This document shows positions 1-8,423 of a DNA stretch of 64,000 nucleotides, in pieces. A model generated the notes under the pieces. It did not search any database and was not told the origin of the DNA. It saw nothing but the letters and a program-made list of their open reading frames with translations. Location: NCBI RefSeq assembly GCF_900115815.1, contig NZ_FOXV01000004.1, positions 186,001-250,000 on the forward strand, given 5' to 3'. The DNA is from Roseivivax halotolerans. GTDB lineage: Bacteria > Pseudomonadota > Alphaproteobacteria > Rhodobacterales > Rhodobacteraceae. Both the position numbers and the translations under genes were made by a program. Each line of letters starts with the position of its first letter. Position 1 is the stretch's first letter.

Positions 1-26
1 CAATCCGGTATCTTGCGCCGTGAGGT

Positions 27-521
27 TCATGGATGGGGTGAAACACGCAAGTTCGGCGGAAGGCAATCCTCCGCAAGCGGCAGGACCGCGTCACCGAGGA
101 CGATGCGTCCGGGCTCCAGCACCTCGGCGCACCAGCCACCGTGACCGCGCACGGCCGAATAGCCGCCGGGACCGAAGGTTTCCTCCATCCGCGAGCACGG
201 CGCGCAGATCGTGGTGATACGCAGGCATGCGTCCCCGATTTGCAGCGCGCGGCCCTTGAGCGCGGCGAGGTTGAGACCGGAGACGAGGATATTGCGCCGA
301 AGCTCGTCAGCGCGGACCTCTGACCGCCCGAGATAGGCGGCGATGGCCGGCAGATGCTCGGCCTGGATCAGCGTGACCGCCCGTTTGCCGGGCCGGGCAT
401 GATCGCCTTCGAGCCCGGCATGAAGGATCTGCGCCTCGGGGTGCGCGACCAGTGGCTCCCGCCGGGCGCCCCGAACCCCGATCCAATCGATCCGGCCGGC
501 CTGCGCGTTGCGCGCGATCAT
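27..521 (-). CDS. MOSC domain-containing protein
   Basis: The 164-residue product has the MOSC fold pattern (molybdenum cofactor sulfurase C-terminal type): a GLEGDH segment near residue 37, an RRN-LV-GL block near 75-83, and a conserved Cys in CAPC (106-109) followed by a Gly-rich segment. MOSC proteins carry sulfur or act on molybdopterin-type substrates; the exact substrate here is unknown. I start at the ATG at 521. An in-frame GTG at 569 would add 16 residues, but it lies inside a hairpin pair (533-579) that looks non-coding. The gene is divergent from ettA. Confidence 0.8.
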   Translation of the reverse strand: MIARNAQAGRIDWIGVRGARREPLVAHPEAQILHAGLEGDHARPGKRAVTLIQAEHLPAIAAYLGRSEVRADELRRNILVSGLNLAALKGRALQIGDACLRITTICAPCSRMEETFGPGGYSAVRGHGGWCAEVLEPGRIVLGDAVLPLAEDCLPPNLRVSPHP

Positions 522-532
522 CTCCCTCACGC

Positions 533-579
533 CGAAAACTCCCGGAGTTTTCGGGGGCAAATCCGGCACGCGGATTTGC
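533..579. other. two adjacent perfect hairpins between MOSC gene and ettA
   Basis: Two stem-loops sit side by side. The first pairs CGAAAACTC (533-541) with GAGTTTTCG (545-553). The second pairs GCAAATCCG (557-565) with CGGATTTGC (571-579). Both stems are 9 bp and perfect. Neither is followed by a clear T-run. They lie in the divergent promoter region, so they may be leader or operator structures or a short palindromic repeat rather than terminators. Confidence 0.6.
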
Positions 580-720
580 GTGCGCCGGAGTCAACCTGCC
601 GCTTGAACTTTGCCCAAGCGGCCTTCGCAAAGATCGTACCCGCCCTGCCCTTCCAGAGCGGACGCAAATCGCCTAAAGAGGCCGGCAATCCTTCATCATA
701 TTCCAAAGGGCTGAAGCTCC

Positions 721-2376
721 ATGGCATCCTACCAATTTGTCTACCACATGGACGGGGTCTCCAAGACCTATCCGGGCGGCAAGACCTGTTTCGAGAACAT
801 CAAGCTGAACTTCCTGCCCGGCGTGAAGATCGGTGTGGTCGGCGTCAACGGCGCCGGCAAGTCGACACTTCTGAAAATCATGGCGGGTCTCGACAAGGAC
901 TTCCAGGGCGAGGCCTGGGCCGCCGAAGGCGCGCGCGTCGGCTATCTGCCGCAGGAGCCCGAGCTGGACCCCGCGCTCGACGTGCGCGGCAACGTCATGC
1001 TGGGCGTCGCGGCCAAGAAAGCCAAGCTCGACCGGTTCAACGAGCTGGCGATGAATTACTCGGACGAGACCGCCGACGAGATGGCGCAGCTTCAGGATGA
1101 GATCGACGGCGAGAATCTTTGGGAGCTCGACAACCAGATCGACATCGCGATGGAAGCGCTCCGCTGCCCGGCGGACGATGCTGACGTGACCGCGCTTTCG
1201 GGCGGTGAGAAGCGCCGTGTCGCGCTTTGCAAACTGCTGCTGGAAGCGCCCGACATGCTTCTGCTCGACGAGCCGACCAACCACCTCGACGCCGAGACGA
1301 TCGCGTGGCTTCAGCAGCATCTGATCGATTACAAGGGCACGATCCTGATCGTCACCCACGACCGCTACTTCCTCGACGATATCACCGGCTGGATTCTCGA
1401 GCTCGATCGCGGGCGGGGCATCCCTTACGAAGGCAATTACTCGGCCTGGGTCGAGCAGAAGGCCAAGCGGCTCGAACAGGAAGCGCGCGAGGACAAGGCC
1501 AAGCAGCGCACGCTGTCGCGCGAGCTTGAATGGATGCGGCAAGGCCAGAAGGCGCGGCAAGCCAAGTCGAAGGCACGGATCCAGGCCTATGAGAAGATGG
1601 CCAGCCAGTCCGAGCGCGAGCGCGTCGGCAAGGCGCAGATCGTCATCCCGAACGGGCAGCGGCTCGGCTCCAAGGTGATCGAGGTCGAGAAGCTCAAGAA
1701 GGCGATGGGCGACAAGCTCCTGATCGAGAACCTCACCTTCTCGCTGCCGCCGGGCGGTATCGTGGGCGTCATCGGCCCGAACGGCGCCGGTAAATCGACG
1801 CTGTTCAAGATGCTGACCGGACAGGAAGCGCCCGACGAGGGCTCGATCGAATTCGGCGATACGGTCGATCTGTCCTATGTCGATCAGACGCGTGACGACC
1901 TGACACCGACCGATACGGTCTGGGAGGCGATTTCCGGCGGCGCGGAAGTCATCAAGCTCGGCGACGCGGAGGTGAACTCACGCAAGTATTGCGGCGCGTT
2001 CAACTTCAAGGGCGGCGATCAGCAGAAGGTCGTGGGCCAGCTGTCGGGCGGGGAGCGCAACCGCGTTCACATGGCGCGGCTCCTGAAGTCGGGCGGGAAT
2101 GTCCTGCTCCTCGACGAGCCGACCAACGACCTCGATGTCGAGACGCTGCGCGCGCTCGAGGATGCGCTGACCGATTTCGCTGGCTGCGCCGTGGTTATCA
2201 GCCACGACCGCTTTTTCCTCGACAGGATCTGCACGCATATCCTCGCATTCGAGGGCGATGCGCACGTGGAATGGTTCGAGGGGAACTTCGAGGACTACGA
2301 GGAGGACAAGAAGCGTCGCCTCGGCCCCGATGCTGCGGAGCCAAAGCGGATCAAGCACAAGAAGTTCGCGCGCTGA
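721..2376 (+). CDS. ettA: Energy-dependent translational throttle protein EttA (ABC-F ATPase)
   Basis: This 551-residue cytosolic ABC-F protein has two ATPase domains and no membrane segments. Domain 1 has Walker A GVNGAGKST (41-49), signature LSGGE and Walker B LLLDEPTNHLD. Domain 2 has GPNGAGKST (near 350), LSGGE and LLLDEPTNDLD. Between them lies a Lys/Arg/Glu-rich linker. Length and the two signatures fit EttA, which binds the ribosomal E site and gates entry into elongation according to the ADP/ATP ratio. The gene stands alone. The hairpin downstream (2393-2417) serves the opposite strand better. Other ABC-F subfamilies are possible but less likely at this length. Confidence 0.95.
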   Translation: MASYQFVYHMDGVSKTYPGGKTCFENIKLNFLPGVKIGVVGVNGAGKSTLLKIMAGLDKDFQGEAWAAEGARVGYLPQEPELDPALDVRGNVMLGVAAKKAKLDRFNELAMNYSDETADEMAQLQDEIDGENLWELDNQIDIAMEALRCPADDADVTALSGGEKRRVALCKLLLEAPDMLLLDEPTNHLDAETIAWLQQHLIDYKGTILIVTHDRYFLDDITGWILELDRGRGIPYEGNYSAWVEQKAKRLEQEAREDKAKQRTLSRELEWMRQGQKARQAKSKARIQAYEKMASQSERERVGKAQIVIPNGQRLGSKVIEVEKLKKAMGDKLLIENLTFSLPPGGIVGVIGPNGAGKSTLFKMLTGQEAPDEGSIEFGDTVDLSYVDQTRDDLTPTDTVWEAISGGAEVIKLGDAEVNSRKYCGAFNFKGGDQQKVVGQLSGGERNRVHMARLLKSGGNVLLLDEPTNDLDVETLRALEDALTDFAGCAVVISHDRFFLDRICTHILAFEGDAHVEWFEGNFEDYEEDKKRRLGPDAAEPKRIKHKKFAR

Positions 2377-2392
2377 GCGCCGCAAAAAAGGC

Positions 2393-2417
2393 CGGGCGCG
2401 GAGATTTTCCGCGCCCG
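2393..2417 (-). terminator. Rho-independent terminator of the 53-residue protein gene
   Basis: CGGGCGCGGA (2393-2402) pairs with TCCGCGCCCG (2408-2417): a perfect 10-bp stem with a 5-nt loop. Read on the minus strand it is followed by GGCCTTTTTTGC, which gives the T-run a terminator needs. On the plus strand it is not followed by a T-run, so it helps ettA less. Confidence 0.85.
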
Positions 2418-2425
2418 ATCAAATC

Positions 2426-2587
2426 TCAGAATTTCTTCTTCGCGTAACTGACCGCCTTCTTGGCAACCTGTGCCTCGGGGCTGGTTTTCCGGTGCACCGG
2501 GCGCGCGGTGGCGCGATGCGGCGTGGTTTTCGTCTTGTGACGCGCAAAGGTGCGCGCGGCTTTTTTCACGACATTCATGATAGACAT
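2426..2587 (-). CDS. Small basic protein, 53 residues, function unknown
   Basis: I read a 53-residue ORF that begins MSIMNVVKKAARTFARH and ends AVSYAKKKF, with stop TGA at 2428-2426. It is very rich in Lys, Arg and His with almost no acidic residues, as in small nucleic-acid- or ribosome-associated proteins. Support for reality: an AGGAAGG ribosome binding site 6-7 bases upstream of the ATG, and a strong terminator 9 bases downstream on the same strand. I do not recognise the family. It lies tail-to-tail with ettA. Confidence 0.75.
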   Translation of the reverse strand: MSIMNVVKKAARTFARHKTKTTPHRATARPVHRKTSPEAQVAKKAVSYAKKKF

Positions 2588-2723
2588 GATCGGCCTTCCT
2601 TTCGGTTTGGGCGGTGGGCCCGTCTGATTGGAAAACGCGATACGCCCCGCTCGTGGTTCCGTTCTTTGCGGCGCCCTTGCGAGCCTTAGGCGGCCTTCGG
2701 CCTATCGGACGGCAGTCACACAG

Positions 2724-3311
2724 TTATGCGGCCACTTCCGACAGGAGCGGCAGCGCCATCTGACCGGGGTTTCGCGAGCTGCAGATATGCGCTTTCAGGG
2801 TCGATGCGACGCGGCCCGCATCGAGGCGCAGATCGCGGTGCAGCGAGCTATGCGGCCAGGCCTCGGCCCGCTCGACCAGACCGTGCCGGATCGGATCGAT
2901 CCAGCAAAAGGCAAGATGCCGGTCATAGGAAGCTCGATCTTTCAGTACCGTTTCGGAGAACCGTTTCTGCCAGATCCCGACTTCGCCACGCTGCCGCGCT
3001 TTTGGTGAAAGCCGTCCGGGAGGCGGCTCGGGCGCGCGGCCGGCAAGGCCCAGATGTTGGGAAAAGCATGCCTTGATGGCGCCCCACCGCTCCGAATAGT
3101 TGGGATCCGCAGCGGGCAGGGTCCAGATCGTGTGCATGTGGTCGGGCAAGACCGTCCAGGCATCGATATGGAAGAACCGGCGCGTCCTGACCCGCCGCAC
3201 CGCCTCGCGCAGCAGAGCGATCTCGTCGATCAGCAGCCGCGTTCCGGGCCGCGCCAGCGACACGGTGAAAAAGACAGTCGGACCATCGAGATGTTTCGGC
3301 ATCGGCTCCAT
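2724..3311 (-). CDS. REP-associated tyrosine transposase-like protein (Y1/HUH family), expected catalytic Tyr replaced
   Basis: The 195-residue product has the layout of single-copy RAYT/TnpA_REP proteins: a VFFTVSL strand, the HUH metal motif in LPDHMHTIW, a WGAIKACF segment, IWQKRF, and then HLAFCWIDPIRHGLV. In family members I remember, the last motif is YI-x-x-NPV-HG, whose first Tyr is the nucleophile. Here that residue is Phe (TTT at 2909-2907). The protein may therefore not cleave DNA. The ATG at 3311 is chosen because the open frame upstream is the antisense of a DMT transporter; an ATG at 3302 is also possible. The family mobilises or processes REP palindromes. Confidence 0.8.
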   Translation of the reverse strand: MEPMPKHLDGPTVFFTVSLARPGTRLLIDEIALLREAVRRVRTRRFFHIDAWTVLPDHMHTIWTLPAADPNYSERWGAIKACFSQHLGLAGRAPEPPPGRLSPKARQRGEVGIWQKRFSETVLKDRASYDRHLAFCWIDPIRHGLVERAEAWPHSSLHRDLRLDAGRVASTLKAHICSSRNPGQMALPLLSEVAA

Positions 3312-3392
3312 GCCCCGAGTTATAGCGCACGGCTCGTTAACCGGAGATGAAGGCCCCTCGACTTCCCGGCCAAAGCGGCTCACCTTCTCCGG

Positions 3393-4298
3393 ATGACCGA
3401 GATAGCCCATCAGGACCGCCCCGTGCTCGGCATCGCGTTGATGTCGGGTTTCTGTGTACTTGCCCCGCTCGGCGACAGCCTTGCAAAGATCCTGAGTCCG
3501 ATCGTGCCGCTGGCGGTGCTGCTTCTCGTGCGTTTTGCGTTTCAGGCGATCATTCTCACCCCGCTCGCATGGAAAGATCGGAAAGGCATCAGCTCGCGTG
3601 TCTGGCGTTTCGCCGCGCTGCGGACGCTCCTCCATATCGGCGGGATCAGCTGCATGTTCACCGCGCTCGTCTATCTCCCTCTCGCCGATGCGATCGCGAT
3701 CGCCTTCGTCATGCCGTTCCTGATGCTGCTGATGGGCTGGCTCTTTCTCGGAGAGGAGGTCGGGCCGCGGCGGCTGGCTGCCTGCGCGGTCGGCTTCGCG
3801 GGCACGCTTCTCGTCTTGCAACCGGCTTTTGCCGAAGTCGGACCGCCCGCGCTGCTGCCGCTCGGCGTCGCGGTTTTCTTCGCCTCGTTCATGCTGGTCA
3901 CCCGCATGATCGCGCGCGAGATCGGCGCGATCCGCTTGCAGGCGATGAACGGGTGGATGGCGCTCGTCTGCCTGATCCCCGTCGCACTCTGGGCCGGCGA
4001 ATGGCCGCGCGTCGATGCGTCCGCCATCGCGCTCCTGACGGCGATGGGGGTTCTTGGCACATTCGCCCACCTTCTGATGACCTGGTCGCTGCGCTTTGCG
4101 CCCTCGGCGACGCTCGCACCGATGCAATATATCGAGATCCCGGTCGCGACCGCCTTCGGCTTCCTCATTTTCGGCGATCTGCCCGGCCCGCAAGCGGCGC
4201 TCGGTATCGGGCTCATCTGCGCCGCGGGGCTCTACGTCATCTGGCGCGAACACAAGGTCGCAAGAGCGCTCACGACACCCAGCGCGGCCCCGCCATGA
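3393..4298 (+). CDS. DMT-superfamily (EamA) transporter
   Basis: This 301-residue membrane protein has about ten hydrophobic segments arranged as two EamA repeats. Each repeat ends with the typical GE- or GD-containing helix start: FLGEEVGPRRLAA in the first and IFGDLPGPQAALG in the second. Such proteins export or exchange metabolites, often amino acids or their derivatives; substrate cannot be read from sequence. The gene overlaps thiN tail-to-tail by 29 bases. Confidence 0.85.
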   Translation: MTEIAHQDRPVLGIALMSGFCVLAPLGDSLAKILSPIVPLAVLLLVRFAFQAIILTPLAWKDRKGISSRVWRFAALRTLLHIGGISCMFTALVYLPLADAIAIAFVMPFLMLLMGWLFLGEEVGPRRLAACAVGFAGTLLVLQPAFAEVGPPALLPLGVAVFFASFMLVTRMIAREIGAIRLQAMNGWMALVCLIPVALWAGEWPRVDASAIALLTAMGVLGTFAHLLMTWSLRFAPSATLAPMQYIEIPVATAFGFLIFGDLPGPQAALGIGLICAAGLYVIWREHKVARALTTPSAAPP

Positions 4299-4947
4299 TC
4301 GCGCGGGACAGGGCATCCGAGAAATCCACCGGCAGGATCAGCAGCATCGACGGCGCATCCATCGCGATCTCGAGCGGGCCGTCGACATGGTTCGAGGTGC
4401 CCGCGACCGCGTCCGGCGCAAAGGTGATCCCATCGATCGGCCAGTGAAGCCCGGTTGACCGCCCTGTCACATTCGCCAGCGGCCAGAGTGATACGCGCGT
4501 TCCGCGCGGCATTTCCAGATTCAGGACAGGCGGGCACAGAGCGACCACGTCTTCGCGGCCGATCAGGATGCACGGTCGGTCCGACCGCCGCGCCAGAACG
4601 GTGAAAGCCGCCAGCTCGTGATCCACGCGTTGACCAAGAAACCCCATCGCGACGACGAGCGGCGCATCGATGCTGCGAAGGCATTTGTCGAAATCGGTGC
4701 TGTCCTGCTCCATGATCTCGTGCAGCACGTGCGGATCCAGTGCCTCCCGCGTAGCCCTCGAGATGGAATCCATGTCGCCGATGACCGCGTCCGGCTTCCC
4801 GCCCGCCTTCAGCACCGAATCCGCCCCGCTATCAGCGGCGACGATGCACCTGAATCTCGACAACGCGGCGCGCAGCGAGTCATTGTCCACGTCTCCGCCA
4901 CCGACCAGCAGTATTGGTTCCTCAGAGCGAACAATCACATCAAACAT
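4270..4947 (-). CDS. thiN: Thiamine diphosphokinase
   Basis: The 225-residue cytosolic enzyme transfers pyrophosphate from ATP to thiamine, giving thiamine diphosphate. Diagnostic features are LLVGGGD near the start, AADSGAD, DAVIGDMDS, an EQDSTDFDKCL segment (the STD-x-D-K nucleotide-binding motif) and GFLGQRVDHELA. The C-terminal beta-barrel half recognises thiamine. No TPP riboswitch is visible upstream. It is convergent with the DMT transporter. Confidence 0.92.
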   Translation of the reverse strand: MFDVIVRSEEPILLVGGGDVDNDSLRAALSRFRCIVAADSGADSVLKAGGKPDAVIGDMDSISRATREALDPHVLHEIMEQDSTDFDKCLRSIDAPLVVAMGFLGQRVDHELAAFTVLARRSDRPCILIGREDVVALCPPVLNLEMPRGTRVSLWPLANVTGRSTGLHWPIDGITFAPDAVAGTSNHVDGPLEIAMDAPSMLLILPVDFSDALSRAIMAGPRWVS

Positions 4948-5084
4948 GGCAAATTTTCCTCAATTTGAGGCTTAAACCACATTGAGGACATGAAATGATA
5001 CGGTGGTCGACGCAGATTCGGTCAGCTTTGGTCCTTGTCGACCTGCTAAACAGTCTGTTGCGAATAGACTGAAAGTGAGCAGCA
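4948..5084. promoter_or_regulatory. Divergent promoter region with two inverted repeats
   Basis: Between thiN and the acidic-protein gene there is a perfect CCTCAA-T-TTGAGG palindrome (4958-4970), close to the thiN start, and CAGTCT-N9-AGACTG (5051-5071), which ends 13 bases before the acidic-protein ATG. The second repeat could be a leader hairpin near the ribosome binding site or an operator. The region is more AT-rich than its neighbours. Confidence 0.45.
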
Positions 5085-7622
5085 ATGGTCAGTTCGAGCA
5101 AAATTCTTACGGTCTCCTACGGGACGTTTTCCTGCACGCTCGAAGGTTTCGACGATTCCTTCGACACGATGAAGGCCATCGCGGAATATTTCCGCGACCT
5201 GGCGCAGGATGACCGCTATTTCGGGGCCGAGCCCCCGACCCCGGATGCCGACATGCTCGCCCGGATCGCCGAGCGCGAGATCGCGCGGCGCGTCGAGGCA
5301 CGGCTCGGACATGATGGCGGGGTCGTTCTGCGAACCGGCCCGGCAGAGCCAGCCGAGGCGGAGACGACCGAGGCCAGAGAGGCCCCGGCCCCAGCGGCCG
5401 ATGCCCAGCCCGATGACACGCAAGCTGCTCCGGAAGAAGACGCGCTTGCCGCCGCCGTCGATGCGCGCGTGGCGGATGAAGCCGCGAGCGACGCCGCGGC
5501 CGATCTCTCAGACGCCCCCATCGCAGAGGCCCCGGCGTTGCCCGAGGTCGACGCCGAAAGCGGCGCATCCGACATGGACGACGCTGCCGACACGGACATC
5601 GCCGTCGAGGAAGACACCCCGCAGCCGCTCGCCCCACGCCGCGAGCCCGATGCAGAGGTCGAGGCGCCGCGTCCGAGCGCCACGGAGGTCGCCCCTTCGC
5701 CCTTCTCCGCCACGCCCGAACAAAGCGTTGCGGCCAAGCTCGCCCGCATTCGTGCCGTCGTCGCTTCGAACGCAGCTCCCGCGGCTGCGACTGCGGCTGC
5801 GGCGCCCGTCGCGCAGGCCTTCTCCGAGGATGAGCATGCCGAGGAAATGATGGGCGGCCGCGTGCCCTTCGTCGAGGATTCGCCCGAGGCGGCCCCAGCA
5901 GAAGACGAGATGCAGGCCGATGCGGAAGCCGAGAGCACCGCGGACGAAGAGGATATCGCCGAGGAAGAAGATACCTTCGACCCGGCGCGGCTCGCCGCAG
6001 CGCTGTCGGAAGAGGCGAGCTCTGCAGATGAGCCCGCCGAAACCGAAGACCTCGAAGACCTGGACGAACACGACAGCCGTCTCGGCGACACGATCGCCGG
6101 CCTTGTGTCCGGTCAGGCGGACGGCACGGATCTTGACGAGGAGAGCGAAACCTTTGCCGAGGCGCCTGTCGAGACCGACGATATCGCGGAAACCCCGGCC
6201 GCGCCGCCCAGCGCCGAGGCGGATACGGAGAGCGAGGATCAGGACGACGCGCCGGAAGAGGACGACGCCCCCACTCGCTCGCTGCGGATCATGAAGGTCA
6301 AGCGCGCCGATTTCGAACGCGCGCTCTCCGAGGGTGAATTCGAAGCGGTCGAGGACGACGACGACGAGAACGAAGGCATCGCGCCCTCCGCTGCCGCACG
6401 GACGTCGGACAGCACCCTGTCCGAAGACGACGAGGCTGACCTTCTTCGCGAGCTCGCCGCACTCGAGGCCGAAGAGGGTGATGAGGCTGACGAGGACGAC
6501 GAGGACGATCTCGCGTTCCAGGATGCGCCGGAGCTCGACGACGAGACCGAGGACGAGCTCAGTGATCTGGACGATTTCGAGGAGGACGACGATCTCGACA
6601 CGCTCTTCGACGAGGATGACGACGAAGCCCCCGAGGCCGAGGCGCAGCCCAAGTCCGAGACCGGCACGCCGTTCCAGCTGACCTCCGCACATGCGGCGAA
6701 AGCTCCGGCGCAAGGCGAGGATGACGAGGATGATCTTGCCGCCGAACTCGACGCTGCGTTCTCCGACGATCCGGCGACGGACCTCGATCTGACCGCACGG
6801 GCGATGGATGACGAGCCCCGCGACGAAGCGCTGGATGAGCTCAACGAGGAAGACGCCGAGCGCTTCGCCCGCGCCAGCGAAGGCGCGCGCCGCGCAGTCA
6901 AGATGGCCTCGCCCGCGCGTGCCATGCTGACCGAGGGCAAGGTCGAGGATACCGGCACCGGCGTCGACCGGCTGCTGGACGAGACCAATCGCGAGATGGA
7001 GGAGCCCGATTCCAAGGGCCGCCGCACCGCGATCCAGCATCTCCGCGCCGCAGTTGCCGCGACGCGGGCTGACAAGCTTCTTGGCCGCGGCCGCGACGAG
7101 ACCACGGAAAGCGAGCCCTACCGCGAAGACCTCAAGAACGTCGTGCGGCCCCGCCGGCCTGAACCGGTCCGCGTGACAGAGCGGCCTTCGGCGCGCCCTG
7201 CCCCGTCGCGTCCGGCGCCGCTGAAACTGGTAGCTGAGCAGCGCGTGGACGAAACCGGCGCCGCGTCGCGCCCGATCCGGCCGCGCAGGGTCGCGCAAAA
7301 TGCCGCATCGACGCAAAGCGATAACGTGGAAACTGACATGAGCTTTGCGGAATACGCGGAATCTGTCGGTGCATACCAACTCGGCGATCTGCTCGAAGCC
7401 GCCGCGGCTTACCTTGCCTTTGTCGAGAACCGGCGCGACTTCTCGCGTCCGCAACTGATGACGAAGGTCCGGGAAGCTGAAGAGGCCGAAAGTAGCCGTG
7501 AAGACCGCCTGCGTAGCTTCGGCCAGCTTCTTCGTGAAGGCAAAATTGCAAAGCTTGAAGGTGGGCGCTTTGCAGCCTCGCAGCAGATCGGGTTTAAACC
7601 GGACGCCCGCGCAGCGAGCTGA
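5085..7622 (+). CDS. Large, highly acidic protein of unknown function, 845 residues
   Basis: Three parts are visible. Residues 1 to about 80 form a compact start (ILTVSYGTFSCTLEGFDDSFDTM) that ends in an Arg-rich helix. From about 85 to 590 the chain is low-complexity and dominated by Asp, Glu and Ala, with runs such as EVEDDDDE and DDLDTLFDEDDD. From about 600 to 845 it becomes mixed and basic, then ends in a helical block (FAEYAESVGAYQLGDLLEAAA to IGFKPDARAAS) that looks like a folded domain. There is no signal peptide or membrane segment. I do not recognise a function; I believe proteins of this layout are common in Rhodobacterales. The very long antisense ORFs here are composition artefacts. 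Confidence 0.8.
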   Translation: MVSSSKILTVSYGTFSCTLEGFDDSFDTMKAIAEYFRDLAQDDRYFGAEPPTPDADMLARIAEREIARRVEARLGHDGGVVLRTGPAEPAEAETTEAREAPAPAADAQPDDTQAAPEEDALAAAVDARVADEAASDAAADLSDAPIAEAPALPEVDAESGASDMDDAADTDIAVEEDTPQPLAPRREPDAEVEAPRPSATEVAPSPFSATPEQSVAAKLARIRAVVASNAAPAAATAAAAPVAQAFSEDEHAEEMMGGRVPFVEDSPEAAPAEDEMQADAEAESTADEEDIAEEEDTFDPARLAAALSEEASSADEPAETEDLEDLDEHDSRLGDTIAGLVSGQADGTDLDEESETFAEAPVETDDIAETPAAPPSAEADTESEDQDDAPEEDDAPTRSLRIMKVKRADFERALSEGEFEAVEDDDDENEGIAPSAAARTSDSTLSEDDEADLLRELAALEAEEGDEADEDDEDDLAFQDAPELDDETEDELSDLDDFEEDDDLDTLFDEDDDEAPEAEAQPKSETGTPFQLTSAHAAKAPAQGEDDEDDLAAELDAAFSDDPATDLDLTARAMDDEPRDEALDELNEEDAERFARASEGARRAVKMASPARAMLTEGKVEDTGTGVDRLLDETNREMEEPDSKGRRTAIQHLRAAVAATRADKLLGRGRDETTESEPYREDLKNVVRPRRPEPVRVTERPSARPAPSRPAPLKLVAEQRVDETGAASRPIRPRRVAQNAASTQSDNVETDMSFAEYAESVGAYQLGDLLEAAAAYLAFVENRRDFSRPQLMTKVREAEEAESSREDRLRSFGQLLREGKIAKLEGGRFAASQQIGFKPDARAAS

Positions 7623-7639
7623 TTATCCCGGAAATGCAA

Positions 7640-7669
7640 AAAGCGGCGGCCTTTCGGGGCCGCCGCTTT
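7640..7669 (-). terminator. Bidirectional hairpin, terminator of fsa
   Basis: AAAGCGGCGGCC (7640-7651) pairs perfectly with GGCCGCCGCTTT (7658-7669) around a 6-nt loop. On the minus strand the stem runs into TTTTTGC, so it suits fsa. On the plus strand it is followed only by GCGTTTCGG, a weaker exit for the acidic-protein gene. Confidence 0.85.
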
Positions 7670-7691
7670 GCGTTTCGGCAAGAGCAGAGGC

Positions 7692-8345
7692 TCAGACGAT
7701 CTTGATACCGGCCTTCTTGGCATCCGCAACGAAAGCGTCGAGCCCCTTATCGGTCAGCACGTGGTTCACCATCGCCTTGATGACGCCCGGCGGTGCGGTG
7801 GCGACGTCTGCGCCAAGCTTGGCGCAATCGGACATGTGGTTGGCCGTGCGGATCGACGCCGCGAGCACCTGCGTCTCGTAACCGTAATTATCGTAGATCT
7901 CGCGGATATCCGAGATCAGCTGCAAGCCGTCGAGGTTGAGGTCGTCGAGCCGGCCGATGAAGGGCGAGATGAAGGTTGCGCCCGCCTTGGCCGCCAGCAG
8001 CGCCTGGTTCGCCGAGAAGCAAAGCGTCACGTTGACCATCCGTCCTTCGTCGGTGAGCGTCTTGCACGCCTTGAGGCCGTCCCAGGTCAGCGGAACCTTC
8101 ACGACGATATTGTCGGCGATCTCTGCCAGGCGTCGGCCCTCGCTGATCATGTCCTCGGCCTCGAGCGCGATCACCTCGGCGGAAACCGGTCCCGTAACGA
8201 TGTCGCAGATCTCCTTCGTGACCTCGAGAATGTCGCGGCCCGACTTCAGGATCAGCGAGGGATTCGTGGTCACGCCATCGACCATGCCAAGCTCGTTGAG
8301 CTCGCGGATGGCGTCGATATCGGCGGTGTCGACAAAGAATTTCAT
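7692..8345 (-). CDS. fsa: Fructose-6-phosphate aldolase (transaldolase-like)
   Basis: The 217-residue length is that of the short TalC/FSA subfamily rather than classical transaldolase. Visible motifs are the FFVDTAD start, [10 protein letters not shown], the Schiff-base lysine in VVKVPLT (Lys83), [17 protein letters not shown] and the end [10 protein letters not shown]. The family reversibly cleaves fructose 6-phosphate to dihydroxyacetone and glyceraldehyde 3-phosphate; some members act as transaldolases, and sequence alone does not separate the two. It is divergent from priA. Confidence 0.9.
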   Translation of the reverse strand: MKFFVDTADIDAIRELNELGMVDGVTTNPSLILKSGRDILEVTKEICDIVTGPVSAEVIALEAEDMISEGRRLAEIADNIVVKVPLTWDGLKACKTLTDEGRMVNVTLCFSANQALLAAKAGATFISPFIGRLDDLNLDGLQLISDIREIYDNYGYETQVLAASIRTANHMSDCAKLGADVATAPPGVIKAMVNHVLTDKGLDAFVADAKKAGIKIV

Positions 8346-8423
8346 GGGGCAGCCTCCTTGGGATGCTTGGCGTTTTCGCCCAGAGCCTTTACCTCACGCA
8401 GGGGAGAGGCAAAAGCCGGAATT

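Noticed and set aside
3312-4316. N-terminal extension of the transposase-like frame
   Set aside because: This part is antisense to the DMT transporter and has charged, repetitive sequence unlike any transposase.
5508-7454. 648-codon open frame on the minus strand
   Set aside because: It mirrors the acidic protein gene. GC-rich Asp/Glu codons read as Arg/Val/Leu-rich antisense frames. No start signal or family match.
7668-8423. Upstream extension of the PriA frame
   Set aside because: It is the antisense of fsa; PriA proteins start close to the ATG at 8424.
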